Below are positions 1-9,225 of a stretch of DNA of 64,000 bases, piece after piece; the first letter of the stretch is position 1; each line of letters begins with the position of its first letter. The translations under genes and the position numbers were made by a program. The DNA is from Aequorivita xiaoshiensis. Lineage in GTDB: Bacteria > Bacteroidota > Bacteroidia > Flavobacteriales > Flavobacteriaceae. Where the stretch lies: the NCBI RefSeq assembly GCF_022008395.1, contig NZ_JAIRBB010000001.1, positions 248,001 to 312,000 on the forward strand, read 5' to 3'. Under the pieces are notes generated by a model that was not told the origin of the DNA, did not search any database, and saw only the letters and a list, made by a program, of their open reading frames with translations.

Positions 1-862
1 CTTCTATAAGGTAATGATCACCTTTAAAATAGCTTTTTTCAACACGTATTTGGAAATTTGTAGGCTGTGAAGATACTCGCAGTTGGTGCGGAAAAACAAC
101 AGTTTTTTCGGAGGATGCACTTTCGTTGAATAAATGTTTAGGAAGTAAATTTGCTTCTCCAAAAAAACCTGCTTGATACGCTGTTTCAACATTATTGTAA
201 ATAAACTCTGGCGTGCCTGTCATTTCAACTTGCCCCTTGTTAAGCATTAAAATTTCAGTAGAAAACGCCAATGCCTCTTCGCTATCGTGAGTAGCTGTAA
301 TACAGCTAATGTTATTGCGTTTTAAATATCCAAAAATCTTTCGCTGCAATTTATTTTTTCTGAAGGTATCAATATTACTAAAAGGCTCATCAAGCAGAAG
401 TATCTCTGGTTTGTTTGCCAATGCTTTTGCCAAGGCTACTCGCTGCTTTTGTCCTCCACTCAGGTTTTTCACTAAAGTGCCTTTAAACGGCTCCATTTCT
501 ACTACTTCAAGAAGCTCATCGATTCTTTCAGCATCTTTTTTTTCATTTAGGCCAGTTAGGTGAGAACCCAAGTTTTCCGAAACAGTTGTAAACGGCATAA
601 TATTGAATTCTTGTGCTACCAATTTCATAAATGGCTCACCAGGAATAAGAGTTTTTGTAGGTCCTAGAAGTTTTTCGTCGTTGTAATAAATGCTTCCATT
701 ATCTAAATGAAGTAAACCATAGATAAGGTGTAAAAGTGTAGATTTACCACATCCACTTTCCCCAATAACACTTAGATGTTCTCCAGGTTTTAAAGTAAAA
801 TAGATATCCTTTAAAATGGTTTTATCTGTGTAGGAAAATGAGTCAATTTCAACGCTAAGCAT
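1..862 (-). CDS. ABC transporter ATP-binding protein (3' end outside window)
   Basis: Nucleotide-binding subunit of an ABC transporter. From the ATG at 862 the frame stays open to the window edge (287 codons), so the C-terminus is missing. Visible motifs are Walker A GESGCGKS (residues 34-41), signature LSGGQKQR (about 132), Walker B ILLLDEP (about 155) and the H-loop THD (about 191). Residues after about 235 look like the start of the extra C-terminal domain found in importers of the iron/polyamine/sulfate type. No permease gene is in view, so the substrate is unknown. It lies 7 bp after the 131-residue gene and is probably co-transcribed with it. Confidence 0.88.
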   Translation of the reverse strand, partial: MLSVEIDSFSYTDKTILKDIYFTLKPGEHLSVIGESGCGKSTLLHLIYGLLHLDNGSIYYNDEKLLGPTKTLIPGEPFMKLVAQEFNIMPFTTVSENLGSHLTGLNEKKDAERIDELLEVVEMEPFKGTLVKNLSGGQKQRVALAKALANKPEILLLDEPFSNIDTFRKNKLQRKIFGYLKRNNISCITATHDSEEALAFSTEILMLNKGQVEMTGTPEFIYNNVETAYQAGFFGEANLLPKHLFNESASSEKTVVFPHQLRVSSQPTNFQIRVEKSYFKGDHYLIE

Positions 863-869
863 CTCGAAA

Positions 870-1265
870 TTAATTAGCTATAATCCCTTTACTTTCCAAA
901 ACAGGAAGAGCTTTTAATTTTTCATCAGATATACTATTCGGGGCAAAAATAAATTTTTGTTCAAAGAGTTTATTTTCAGCAAAAAATGTAACTAGATATT
1001 CGTTAGTAAACCCTAAAACCTCATCAGATATGAATTCTACTTTAACGAATGATTTTGGCGCAACATTTCCTAAATTTCGACGTAAAGTTGTAGTTGTTTT
1101 ATCTTCGGTGTTACCACGTGACATAACTAAAACAGTATCGATTTCTTCTTCTTTGTTATTTACAAAATAAACCGTCCACAGGTTTGCAGCTAACTCTTCG
1201 TCCCATTCTTTTACAGCAACGATATTAATGTTTTTGGCTTGAGGTATTTCAATATCTTTTCGCAT
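870..1265 (-). CDS. conserved hypothetical protein (131 aa)
   Basis: Unrecognised function. A soluble protein of 131 residues without signal peptide or membrane segment. It alternates predicted strands with acidic patches and carries a central stretch LVMSRGNTEDKTTTTLRRNL. It begins 3 bp after the stop of a small membrane protein gene and ends 7 bp before the ABC ATPase, so the three form a tight unit. I have an impression that relatives in this phylum are sometimes named as phenylalanyl-tRNA synthetase alpha subunits, perhaps because pheS lies upstream; nothing in the sequence supports such an activity. The gene is convincing from its codon use and tight packing. Confidence 0.75.
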   Translation of the reverse strand: MRKDIEIPQAKNINIVAVKEWDEELAANLWTVYFVNNKEEEIDTVLVMSRGNTEDKTTTTLRRNLGNVAPKSFVKVEFISDEVLGFTNEYLVTFFAENKLFEQKFIFAPNSISDEKLKALPVLESKGIIAN

Positions 1266-1267
1266 AA

Positions 1268-1432
1268 TTAATCTTCAATTTTCCACATTATCCACACTGC
1301 CAAAAGTGATATGGCAGATACACCTAATAAAATGGCTCCAACAACTATTTTAATATAGGCAATTACAAAAGTTAGATACGCAATAGCGATTGCAATAATG
1401 ACCAACAAGGCAATGACAAGATATTTCTTCAT
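1268..1432 (-). CDS. small membrane protein (54 aa)
   Basis: A tiny hydrophobic protein: a Met-Lys-Lys start followed by two membrane-spanning stretches (roughly residues 4-22 and 25-45) and a short charged tail ending WKIED. The frame extends upstream to 1459, but the methionine at 1432 gives a normal Lys-rich N-terminus and is preferred. It is followed after 3 bp by the 131-residue gene, which suggests co-transcription. Function unknown; it could be an accessory subunit of the ABC system or an unrelated membrane protein. Confidence 0.6.
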   Translation of the reverse strand: MKKYLVIALLVIIAIAIAYLTFVIAYIKIVVGAILLGVSAISLLAVWIMWKIED

Positions 1433-1571
1433 AACACAAGGTTTTAAAATTTTAGGCACTCTTAATAAGCCTTACAAGGTATCTTTTTTATTGTCAATAA
1501 ACTAAACGACGCCTTGAAGTAATTATGTATTAAAAATTACTTGTCACAAAGCACAGTGGTCTTAGTTTATT

Positions 1572-2591
1572 TTAAAGAATACTTTTAAATTGCTCTAAAA
1601 AGCGAACGTCATTTTCGCTAAACATTCTAATATCTGGAATTTGGTGTAATAGCATTGCGATACGATCTACACCTACTCCAAAAGCAAATCCGGAATACTC
1701 TTCGGGATCTACACCACAATTTTTAAGTACGTTTGGATCTACCATTCCACAGCCACCAATTTCTAACCAACCTGTACCTTTTGTAATTCTGTGATCGGCT
1801 TCAGTTTCTAGACCCCAATATACATCAACCTCAGCACTTGGTTCAGTAAATGGGAAATATGATGGGCGAAGACGAATTTTCGACTTTCCGAACATTTCTG
1901 TAGTGAAATATTGCAGCGTTTGTTTCAAATCTGCAAAACTTACGCTTTTATCCACATACAATCCTTCAACCTGATGAAAGAAACAATGTGAGCGAGATGA
2001 AATTGCTTCATTTCTATAAACACGACCCGGAGAAATAGTACGAATTGGCGGTTTATTGTCTTCCATATACCTAACCTGAACAGAGGAAGTGTGCGTGCGC
2101 AACAAAATATCTGGATTGGTTTGGATAAAGAAAGTGTCCTGCATATCACGTGCAGGGTGATATTCTGGTAAATTTAAAGCGGTAAAGTTATGCCAATCGT
2201 CTTCAATTTCTGGTCCTTCAGATACATTGAAACCAATGCGCAAGAAAATATCAATAATCTTATTTTTAACGATAGAAATAGGATGACGTGATCCTAATGG
2301 AATTGGCTCACCTGGTCTAGAAAGATCGCCATAAACACCTTTAGCTTCTGCACTGTCTTCAAGCGCTTGCTTAAGAGAATCTATTTTTTCCTGAGCTGAA
2401 TTTTTAAGAGTATTTATTATTTGGCCATACTCCTTTTTTTGCTCGTTTGGAACATTTTTAAACTCAGCGAAGAACTCATTTAAAAGTCCTTTTTTTCCTA
2501 AATACTTTATTCGAAAGCGCTCTATTTCTTCTTTGTTAGTTGAAGAAAATGCTTGTACTTCGGCAATGTGTTTTTTTACTGTTTCTATCAT
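1572..2591 (-). CDS. pheS: phenylalanine--tRNA ligase alpha subunit
   Basis: Charges tRNA-Phe with phenylalanine in the cytoplasm as part of an alpha2-beta2 class II synthetase. The 339 residues match the family's usual length. An N-terminal coiled coil (about residues 1-95) contacts tRNA. The catalytic core shows the class II motifs: the PGRVYRNE stretch and SHCFFHQVEGLYVD (motif 2), the glycine-rich WLEIGGCGMVDPNVL, and FGVGVDRIAML (motif 3). The beta-subunit gene is not adjacent, as is common in this phylum. It lies 80-odd bp downstream of a small unknown gene, with about 110 bp to the next gene. Confidence 0.97.
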   Translation of the reverse strand: MIETVKKHIAEVQAFSSTNKEEIERFRIKYLGKKGLLNEFFAEFKNVPNEQKKEYGQIINTLKNSAQEKIDSLKQALEDSAEAKGVYGDLSRPGEPIPLGSRHPISIVKNKIIDIFLRIGFNVSEGPEIEDDWHNFTALNLPEYHPARDMQDTFFIQTNPDILLRTHTSSVQVRYMEDNKPPIRTISPGRVYRNEAISSRSHCFFHQVEGLYVDKSVSFADLKQTLQYFTTEMFGKSKIRLRPSYFPFTEPSAEVDVYWGLETEADHRITKGTGWLEIGGCGMVDPNVLKNCGVDPEEYSGFAFGVGVDRIAMLLHQIPDIRMFSENDVRFLEQFKSIL

Positions 2592-2667
2592 TTTCAGATA
2601 ATTTATTTACTGCTAGAATTTATCTTTAAATTGGTGCTTTTAGTGATAATCTTTGTTAAAAAACGAA

Positions 2668-3024
2668 TTATGCAATTACTTCTTTTTCCAGAAAGTACTG
2701 CACAATAGCTTCTTTCATCAAAACGCTTTGCTCACCAGATTTTAGTGGTGGAAGTTGTTCTAAAACGCGATAGTGCGGCCAACCTTGATCATCAAAATAA
2801 TCAAATTCGTAATATCCATAAGGCTCTAAAAGTCGACAAATTGCAATATGCATTAAGTCTAATTTTTCGTCCTTTTTAAATCTTCTATGAATTTGACCTA
2901 ACTCTTGTAATCCAACAAGGTATATTATGGCATCAAGATCCAATACTTCGCCATCTGCAAAGCGATTGCTCAACATGCTCACTACAGCCTCCCATCTTTC
3001 CTTTAATTGTTCGTCGCGTGCCAT
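2668..3024 (-). CDS. conserved hypothetical protein (118 aa)
   Basis: Function not recognised. A small soluble acidic protein with helical N-terminus and a YGYYEFDYFDDQGWPHY segment rich in aromatic residues. It has no signal peptide or transmembrane segment. It is divergent from the CvpA-family gene and lies upstream of pheS on the same strand. A -7 box of the phylum consensus lies at 3047-3054, just upstream of its ATG. I believe homologues next to pheS are frequent in flavobacteria, but this was not checked. Confidence 0.72.
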   Translation of the reverse strand: MARDEQLKERWEAVVSMLSNRFADGEVLDLDAIIYLVGLQELGQIHRRFKKDEKLDLMHIAICRLLEPYGYYEFDYFDDQGWPHYRVLEQLPPLKSGEQSVLMKEAIVQYFLEKEVIA

Positions 3025-3046
3025 TTATTATATATAATTTTAGCTG

Positions 3047-3054
3047 CAAAGATA
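3047..3054 (-). promoter_or_regulatory. putative -7 box of the TAnnTTTG type
   Basis: On the minus strand the octamer reads TATCTTTG, an exact fit to the Bacteroidota sigma-70 -7 consensus. It lies 22 bp before the ATG of the 118-residue gene. No clear TTG -33 element at the usual distance is visible, so this is a tentative promoter. Confidence 0.45.
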
Positions 3055-3127
3055 CATTTTACTATTCTGAAATAGGAATACAGAATTCAGAATTTGGAAA
3101 ACTGTATATTTATCAAAATTTTTATAT

Positions 3128-3676
3128 ATGAATACTATAGATATTGTTGTTGGAATTATTTTAATCATTGCCTTTTTTATGGGTTTCAGAAAGGGAATCT
3201 TAAAAACATTGGCATCGTTAATTGGTTTGGTAGCAAGTGTTTATGGCGCTATGTATTTTTCAGATTACGCTAGAGTTTATGTTGAGCGGTGGTTCGATTG
3301 GAGTAATGATTTAACCAGTCTAGCTTCATTTTTAATCACTTTTATGGTGATAATGGTAGTGTTTAGCCTACTTGGAAGAGTATTGACAAAAGTCGCCAAT
3401 TTTGCAATGATGGGAATTTTTAACAAGCTTTTTGGCGGGGTTTTCAATGCCTTAAAATTTGCTTTCTTAATAAGTGTAATCTTTATGTTTGTAAACGCTT
3501 CTGAAAATTATAGCATACTTTCTCCAAAAGAAAGAGAAGCCTCGGTCCTATACGAACCTGTTGCATCAATAGCTCCGGCTATTCTGCCTACCATTTTGAA
3601 AGAGGTGGATGAATTGGATATAGACATGCCAGAAATCAATTCTCCTTTTGAAGAAAAAGAAGATAGCATTCAATAA
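3128..3676 (+). CDS. CvpA family membrane protein
   Basis: Inner-membrane protein of the CvpA/colicin V production family, whose precise role is unsettled. It is 182 residues long. The N-terminus MNTIDIVVGIILIIAFFMGFRKG is the family hallmark: a first transmembrane helix followed by a Gly-Phe-Arg-Lys-Gly turn. Three further hydrophobic segments follow (about 25-45, 65-85 and 100-125), then an acidic, probably cytoplasmic or periplasmic tail. It is convergent with batE, with 16 bp between stop codons, and no terminator hairpin was seen there. Confidence 0.85.
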   Translation: MNTIDIVVGIILIIAFFMGFRKGILKTLASLIGLVASVYGAMYFSDYARVYVERWFDWSNDLTSLASFLITFMVIMVVFSLLGRVLTKVANFAMMGIFNKLFGGVFNALKFAFLISVIFMFVNASENYSILSPKEREASVLYEPVASIAPAILPTILKEVDELDIDMPEINSPFEEKEDSIQ

Positions 3677-3692
3677 GCAGTAAGTCTAAATT

Positions 3693-4481
3693 TTATAATT
3701 GTTTCAAGTCTGAAGCAGGAATCCAACCATCTTTTCCATCAGCTAAAGTGATTCGATACCAATTACCATCTTTGGCAGAAATTTGAACCTTTGTACCTTC
3801 GTGTAGAACGAAAGCCACATTGCTACCCATTGTTGGTTCTGTTTTTACTTCAATTTCACTTGCAAAAATAATAGCAGGTTGCTTTTTTGTAAAATCGTCA
3901 TAAGTTAAAAAAGCCATTGTTAAAGAGACTAATAAAAATAATCCTGCAAACATTGAACTTGCAAAAAGAAGGCGTTTTTTCTTTTCAGTAAAAGCAAAGT
4001 AGTATAATAGAAACAGTGCTACGAATGATAATGAAGACACCACAGCAAGAATCGCCCACCCATTAAACGTGAAAATTCCTGCTATACTCGAATACCATTT
4101 TGAAAAAAATGTTTCTGGCAGTGGTTCAATAGCATCAATTCGTGCATTTTCAGCAAAAGCGAGATTGTTTTTTATGTCCGGATCGTTTGGTGCAAGCTGT
4201 AAAGCTTTTTCATAATAATACACACTCGGCCCGATGTGGTTTAATTTATATTGTGCATTTCCTAAATTGAAATACAACTCGGCAGAGTGATGTCCACTCT
4301 CTAAAATTTGCATCCATGCATTTATTGCCTGCTGATACTTTCCATTTTTATAAAGTTCTTTTCCTTGGTCAAATAGCGCTGTATTTTGAGCAAATGCAGA
4401 AAACGAAAGAAAGAACATCATTGTTAAAATGAAGAGTTTCTTTTGAAATAAGCTATTTATATTTAAAATATTGGTTTTCAT
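3693..4481 (-). CDS. batE: BatE: TPR and SH3 domain membrane protein
   Basis: Last gene of the bat aerotolerance operon. It has an N-terminal signal peptide ending near SAFAQ and tetratricopeptide repeats (about residues 35-115, including AELYFNLGNAQYKL and PNDPDIKNNLAFAE). Two transmembrane helices follow (about 138-160 and 173-195), and then a bacterial SH3 domain (about 205-262, with GWIPASDLK). The architecture matches BatE of Bacteroides-type operons, where Bat proteins form envelope complexes tied to stress and oxygen tolerance. The role here is inferred from family and operon position. Confidence 0.88.
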   Translation of the reverse strand: MKTNILNINSLFQKKLFILTMMFFLSFSAFAQNTALFDQGKELYKNGKYQQAINAWMQILESGHHSAELYFNLGNAQYKLNHIGPSVYYYEKALQLAPNDPDIKNNLAFAENARIDAIEPLPETFFSKWYSSIAGIFTFNGWAILAVVSSLSFVALFLLYYFAFTEKKKRLLFASSMFAGLFLLVSLTMAFLTYDDFTKKQPAIIFASEIEVKTEPTMGSNVAFVLHEGTKVQISAKDGNWYRITLADGKDGWIPASDLKQL

Positions 4482-4504
4482 AATCCTGAATTCAGCCTGT
4501 CTAA

Positions 4505-6277
4505 TTAAACAATTTGTTTGTCGATATTCGAAATCACTTCTACCGCCTTTGCGTAATCTTGTTGTACTGAAGCCTCAGACGAAGAGGCGTAACGGGCAAA
4601 TTCACAACTTTTCAGTAGTCCAATAAAGTTTTCCACTGTTGGAGCTTCTACCTTTCGTTCTAACATCATATTTGATATTAGACTCTTTTCCATTTCGGAA
4701 GTCTCTATGTTCAACTGAGCTTTGAGATAATTGTGTAAAGCACGTTCTAAAGCTTCGTAAAATGCAGTTGGATTTGAGGTATTTCGTTTTGCTTCCGAAA
4801 GGTATTTTTTAGCAAGTTTATTTGCACGACGCAACTTATTACCTTCAACATCGCTTAAGCGTTCTTTACGTTTTTTACCCGCTAAAATAAATAGTGGAAT
4901 CAATAAAAATGGACCTCCTAACAACGACCAAAACAAAGCTGATTTAAAGAAAGGCTTCTCCGATTTTGACTTTAAATTAGCATCTAATTTGATGTATTTG
5001 AAATTATCTTTTGAAAGAACAACTTGTTTATTTGTGTCGCCACCGCTGGCAACAGGCGCTGTAGCCGAAACGGGGCCGTTTTCTACTTCAATAGTAAATC
5101 CTTTAGAAGTAATAGTCTTATATTTTTCAGTTTTAGGATCAAAATATGAAAAACTTATTGGGTTTATAGGATAACTTCCTTTAAACTGAGGAACAATAGT
5201 ATAAACATTTGAAATAGACCCTTGCATTCCTCCTACTGTAGTTCTTACATTTTCACTGTGTTCAGGCTCATAAACTTCTAAAGTGTTTGGCAGCTTTACT
5301 GATGGAATCGTAAATAATTTTAGATTTCCATTTCCAGAAACTTTTAAATCTAACTCAAGTGATTCGTTTGCATTGAGAGTAGTTTTATTTGTGTTCACCT
5401 CAAAAGAAAAATCACCAACAGCCCCATTAAATCCATCCGGTTTTCCTTCTAAAGGAAGCGGCTTAACATCAATCGTTCTTTTCCCTGCAGAAATTGTTTT
5501 GTTAACGCGCTGCATTATTCTACGTCCAAAAATATCGCGTCTGTTTCCTTGAACATCTACCGGCACGTCTAACGTAAGTGGTTCTATATCTAACTTTCCA
5601 GTTTTTTGTGGATATAAAACAGTAGTTCGCAATATCACATATCGATAATCTTGACCGTTATATTTCCCCTCCCTAACCTTAAAGTTATTTTGGTTATCGA
5701 TATTCTGACTCCAGAAATCGGCATATTTTGGGGTGTCGATTTCACGCCATTGGCTGGTAATACTTACATCGTGTGAAACATAAAGTTTATAAGTAACCGT
5801 AATGGCTTCATTTAAATACGGTGTAGCATTAGAAACTTCAGCTACCAAATGAACATTCTCACTCGCAACATAATCGGCATTGTTTCCATCTTTTGGAGTT
5901 TCCACAGCCGCAGTAACCTCAACTTCTATGGGAAGTGTTTTATAAGTTTCTCCGTCAATTTCAATCGTTGCTTGACCAATGGTTACATTTCCACGTGTTT
6001 GAGGAGATAAGAAATATGAATATGTTTTTGAAAAACTCCTTTTTCCATTAATCCAAGAATTACTAATCGATTGATTTGGACCACCAACAACTCTAAAGTT
6101 TTCAAAATTAGGCGGTTTAAAATTATCGCCATCTTGATTCATCTCAAAATCTACTCGTAAACGTTCATTAATTCCGAGTCTTTTTTTACTAACCTTGGCA
6201 TCAAATTGAACTTGTGCAGATGCAGCAATACTACACAACACAAATCCTATAACAAATAACAAACTCTTCGTCTTCAT
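4505..6277 (-). CDS. batD: BatD: oxygen-tolerance family protein
   Basis: Envelope protein of the BatD (oxygen tolerance) family, 590 residues. A signal peptide (cleavage after SAAS-A) is followed by long beta-rich extracytoplasmic domains up to about residue 440. A transmembrane helix (about 448-467, LFWSLLGGPFLLIPLFILAG), a basic KKRKERL stop-transfer and a helical cytoplasmic tail complete it. The family is thought to act with VWA proteins in periplasmic assemblies. It is 3 bp downstream of batC and 23 bp upstream of batE, so it is part of the operon. Confidence 0.9.
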   Translation of the reverse strand: MKTKSLLFVIGFVLCSIAASAQVQFDAKVSKKRLGINERLRVDFEMNQDGDNFKPPNFENFRVVGGPNQSISNSWINGKRSFSKTYSYFLSPQTRGNVTIGQATIEIDGETYKTLPIEVEVTAAVETPKDGNNADYVASENVHLVAEVSNATPYLNEAITVTYKLYVSHDVSITSQWREIDTPKYADFWSQNIDNQNNFKVREGKYNGQDYRYVILRTTVLYPQKTGKLDIEPLTLDVPVDVQGNRRDIFGRRIMQRVNKTISAGKRTIDVKPLPLEGKPDGFNGAVGDFSFEVNTNKTTLNANESLELDLKVSGNGNLKLFTIPSVKLPNTLEVYEPEHSENVRTTVGGMQGSISNVYTIVPQFKGSYPINPISFSYFDPKTEKYKTITSKGFTIEVENGPVSATAPVASGGDTNKQVVLSKDNFKYIKLDANLKSKSEKPFFKSALFWSLLGGPFLLIPLFILAGKKRKERLSDVEGNKLRRANKLAKKYLSEAKRNTSNPTAFYEALERALHNYLKAQLNIETSEMEKSLISNMMLERKVEAPTVENFIGLLKSCEFARYASSSEASVQQDYAKAVEVISNIDKQIV

Positions 6278-6280
6278 AAT

Positions 6281-7189
6281 CTACCAGTCTTTATCTGATT
6301 TCACTTTGGCGCCTTTTTGCTTTTCAGCATTAATCTTTTCTTGCGTCTTTTTCTCTTCGTTATTCATTGCTTCCAACAAACTTTTTACCTGCTGAGGAGA
6401 AAGTTGACCAGGAACAGGTTGTTGCTGTTGTGGCTTATCTCCTTCTGAATCTTTAGGTTTATCAGACTTTCCTTTATCTTTATCTTTGTCGCCTTCATCC
6501 TTTTTATCTTTCTGATCACCCTTATCCTTATCATCTTTCTGGTCACCTTCATCACTTTTATCGCCGTCTTTATTTTTGTCGTCTTGGTCTTGTTTATCTT
6601 GGTTATCCTGATCTTTATTGTCTTCGTTTTTGTCGTCGTTTTTATCGTTTTGATCTTCTGGTGGTGGCGGGTTTTTATCTAGTAAATCTTTTGCCAATGC
6701 CAAATTATAACGAGTTTCATCGTCGTTAGGATTGTTACGAAGTGCATTCTTATAACTTTCTACGGCTTCTGTATATTTCTTTTCATTCATATACGTATTG
6801 CCTAAATTATGAAAAGCTCTATGCTTATCAGCTTTGGTTGTAGCTGTAACTGCTGCTTGTTTGAAACGAAGCATTGCCTCTGCATTTTTCTCTTTTCCAT
6901 AGTAAGCAGTACCCAAGTTGTATTTGGCAGTCTCATCTTTTGGGTTTAATGAAATTGCTTGCCTATAATTTGCTTCTGCATCTGGAAATTTTTCTTTCTG
7001 AAGCATTTGTTGCGCCTCACTTAAATAATTCTGAGCAGCTTTAAGTTCATTTATTTGCTCTTTTGATTGCTGCGCAAATGAATTCAATGAAATAATAGAG
7101 ATACATAGAATCATTACAATTCTAAATGTATTATTACTCTGAAAAAACGTTCTTTCTTCAAACATCATCTTATTGTTTTTCCTTTTCAT
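6281..7189 (-). CDS. batC: BatC: TPR protein with long Asp/Lys-rich tail
   Basis: Tetratricopeptide protein of the bat operon, 302 residues. The signal peptide (FRIVMILCISIISLNSFAQ) is followed by three or four TPR units (about 45-165). A low-complexity Asp/Lys/Gln segment (about 172-250) and a helical C-terminus come next. TPRs in this family probably scaffold the Bat complex. The upstream-most ATG at 7189 overlaps the end of batB; ATGs at 7168 and 7165, directly behind the batB stop codon, are equally plausible and still give the complete signal peptide. Confidence 0.87.
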   Translation of the reverse strand: MKRKNNKMMFEERTFFQSNNTFRIVMILCISIISLNSFAQQSKEQINELKAAQNYLSEAQQMLQKEKFPDAEANYRQAISLNPKDETAKYNLGTAYYGKEKNAEAMLRFKQAAVTATTKADKHRAFHNLGNTYMNEKKYTEAVESYKNALRNNPNDDETRYNLALAKDLLDKNPPPPEDQNDKNDDKNEDNKDQDNQDKQDQDDKNKDGDKSDEGDQKDDKDKGDQKDKKDEGDKDKDKGKSDKPKDSEGDKPQQQQPVPGQLSPQQVKSLLEAMNNEEKKTQEKINAEKQKGAKVKSDKDW

Positions 7190-8219
7190 TAAACAAATTC
7201 AATTTTTTAAGCCAAGCCGTTTGTCTTTCTAAAAAGAATACATCTAAAACCAGCAAAAATAATGCCCCAGCTAAAAACCATTGAAATTGATCTTTAAAAT
7301 CTGTGAATTGTTTGGCTTCAAATTCCTTTTTATCCATTCCACTTAAAATAGAATTAACCCTTTCTACTACAGCTTTTGTATTGGTTCCATCAATATACTC
7401 ACCATTGGTAGTTTGAGCTATTTGTTTAAGGGTTTCTTCGCCTAATCGACTTATAACTTGTTCGTTATTTCTGTCGCGAAGATAATACTGTAGTACTCCA
7501 TTCTTTTTAATTGGAATTGGTCCCCCTTCAATAGTACCAACACCAATAGGGAAAATTCTTATCCCTTTTTCTGCAGCCTCTTCAGCGATTTTAGCAACAT
7601 TACCCCCGTGATCTTCTCCATCTGAAACCAAGAACATAACTCGGTTGGTTTGGCTCTCATCGTCGTAGAACGTTTGTGCCATTTCAATTGCCTGTGTAAT
7701 GGCAGTACCTTGAGAAGAAACCATACCGGTATTCATTCCGTTAAGAAATAGTTTTGCCGACCCAAAATCGGTTGTAATGGGCACCTGCGGAAATGCGCTA
7801 CCTGCATAACCAATAATTCCCACTCTATCTCCAGCAAGACCATTTATTATCTGAGTGATGAGTTGCTTAGATTTGTCCAACCGATTAGGCGCAATATCTT
7901 CAACAAGCATACTTTTGGAAACATCTAAAGCGAATACAATATCAACACCTTCGCGTTTCATTGTTTCTAATTTAGTCCCAATTTTTGGATTTACCAATGC
8001 CACACTCAATAAAGCAATCGCCAAACACAGTACAAAAATTTTTAACGTCGATTTAAAAATAGAACGATTTGGACTTAATTTCTTTAATAGTTCTTTATCG
8101 ATAAACTTTTTTTGTATCGATTTTTTCCAAACTAAAAGCAATAGAAAACCCATCACTATCACCGGAATGGCAATGAGGATGTAGAAGTAAATTGGTTTTT
8201 CTAATACTAACTGATCCAT
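7170..8219 (-). CDS. batB: BatB: von Willebrand factor A membrane protein
   Basis: VWA-domain membrane protein. The start at 8219 (MDQLVLEKPIYFYILIAIP) is preferred over the upstream ATG at 8264, which lies inside batA. Numbered from this start, transmembrane helices are at about residues 11-30 and 50-72. The VWA domain begins at about 92 with a complete MIDAS-type DVSKSM (FALDVSKSMLVEDI), and has a later VSDGEDHGG. A last helix lies near 312-331. Such proteins bind divalent metal and are thought to act as interaction hubs together with MoxR ATPases. It overlaps batC by up to 20 bp, consistent with translational coupling. Confidence 0.9.
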   Translation of the reverse strand: MDQLVLEKPIYFYILIAIPVIVMGFLLLLVWKKSIQKKFIDKELLKKLSPNRSIFKSTLKIFVLCLAIALLSVALVNPKIGTKLETMKREGVDIVFALDVSKSMLVEDIAPNRLDKSKQLITQIINGLAGDRVGIIGYAGSAFPQVPITTDFGSAKLFLNGMNTGMVSSQGTAITQAIEMAQTFYDDESQTNRVMFLVSDGEDHGGNVAKIAEEAAEKGIRIFPIGVGTIEGGPIPIKKNGVLQYYLRDRNNEQVISRLGEETLKQIAQTTNGEYIDGTNTKAVVERVNSILSGMDKKEFEAKQFTDFKDQFQWFLAGALFLLVLDVFFLERQTAWLKKLNLFNEKEKQ

Positions 8220-8220
8220 T

Positions 8221-9225
8221 TTATAAAAATCCTTTAAATATTGTTGTTCGCAACAAAAACTCAAGCCCTAATAGAATTAAGGCGAAAATTACAAATGGAC
8301 GGAACATTTCGTCATAGTTTGTAAATTTAAATTCTTCAATATCGGTTTTTTCTAGTTTATTAATCTCTTCGTAAATCTGCTCTAACTTGGTGTTATTTGT
8401 GGCACGGAAATATTGTCCGCCTGTTTTCTTGGCTATATCTTTCATTAAAGCTTCATCGATTTCAACCTTAACGTTCCCGTATTGAAACCCACCGTCTGGA
8501 CGAATTGCAATAGGAGACATCGCCATGCCATTACTTCCTAATCCAATGGTATAAACTTTTATACCAAATTCGACTGCCAATTCACTTGCAATTTTTGGAT
8601 CGATAAACCCTGAGTTGTTTACACCATCGGTAAGCAAAATGATTACTTTACTCTTGGCACGACTATCTTTTAGTCTATTTACTGCTGTTGCCAATCCAGA
8701 TCCTATTGCAGTTCCTCCTTCAATAGTAGTGTTATAGGTTACATTTTTTAAAGAAGATAGAACAATAGTTTTATCACTTGTAATTGGCGTTCTTGTAAAA
8801 CTCTCTCCCGCGTATTCCACCAAACCAATTCTATCATTTGGACGACCATTAATAAATCTAGCGGCAACTGTCTTTAATGCTTCCAATCTATTGGGCTTTA
8901 AATCTCTTGCCAACATACTCGCCGAAACGTCTATTGCCATAACAATATCAATTCCACGCGTTGTTTTGGTCTTAGTAGTTTCATCTACTGTTCTTGGGCG
9001 TGCTAAGGCAACAATTATTGCTGAAAGCGCTAAAAGACGTAATACAAATAGCACAGGTTTTAATTTTGCCAACCAGTTTTTTCCTGTTTTAAAACCTTGA
9101 ACAGATGATATTTTTAAAGAGGCTGTTTGTTGTTTTCGCTTCCACAAATACCATAGCACAAGCACTGGTAGTAACAAAAACAACCAGAAAAACTGCGGAT
9201 TTACAAATTCGAAATTACTGCCCAT
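8221..9225 (-). CDS. batA: BatA: von Willebrand factor A membrane protein
   Basis: Paralogue of BatB, 334 residues. It has two N-terminal helices (about 10-27 and 55-77), then a VWA domain with MIDAS residues AIDVSASML near residue 98 and LTDGVNNSG near 200. A C-terminal transmembrane helix covers about 309-327. The basic KRKQQ between the first helices orients the VWA domain outside the cytoplasm. It overlaps the upstream BatD-like gene by 11 bp and is followed by batB after one base, so it is clearly co-transcribed. Confidence 0.92.
   Translation of the reverse strand: MGSNFEFVNPQFFWLFLLLPVLVLWYLWKRKQQTASLKISSVQGFKTGKNWLAKLKPVLFVLRLLALSAIIVALARPRTVDETTKTKTTRGIDIVMAIDVSASMLARDLKPNRLEALKTVAARFINGRPNDRIGLVEYAGESFTRTPITSDKTIVLSSLKNVTYNTTIEGGTAIGSGLATAVNRLKDSRAKSKVIILLTDGVNNSGFIDPKIASELAVEFGIKVYTIGLGSNGMAMSPIAIRPDGGFQYGNVKVEIDEALMKDIAKKTGGQYFRATNNTKLEQIYEEINKLEKTDIEEFKFTNYDEMFRPFVIFALILLGLEFLLRTTIFKGFL

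Noticed and set aside
870-1265. Naming the 131-residue protein as a phenylalanyl-tRNA synthetase alpha subunit
   Set aside because: It has no class II synthetase motifs; the true pheS is at 1572-2591.
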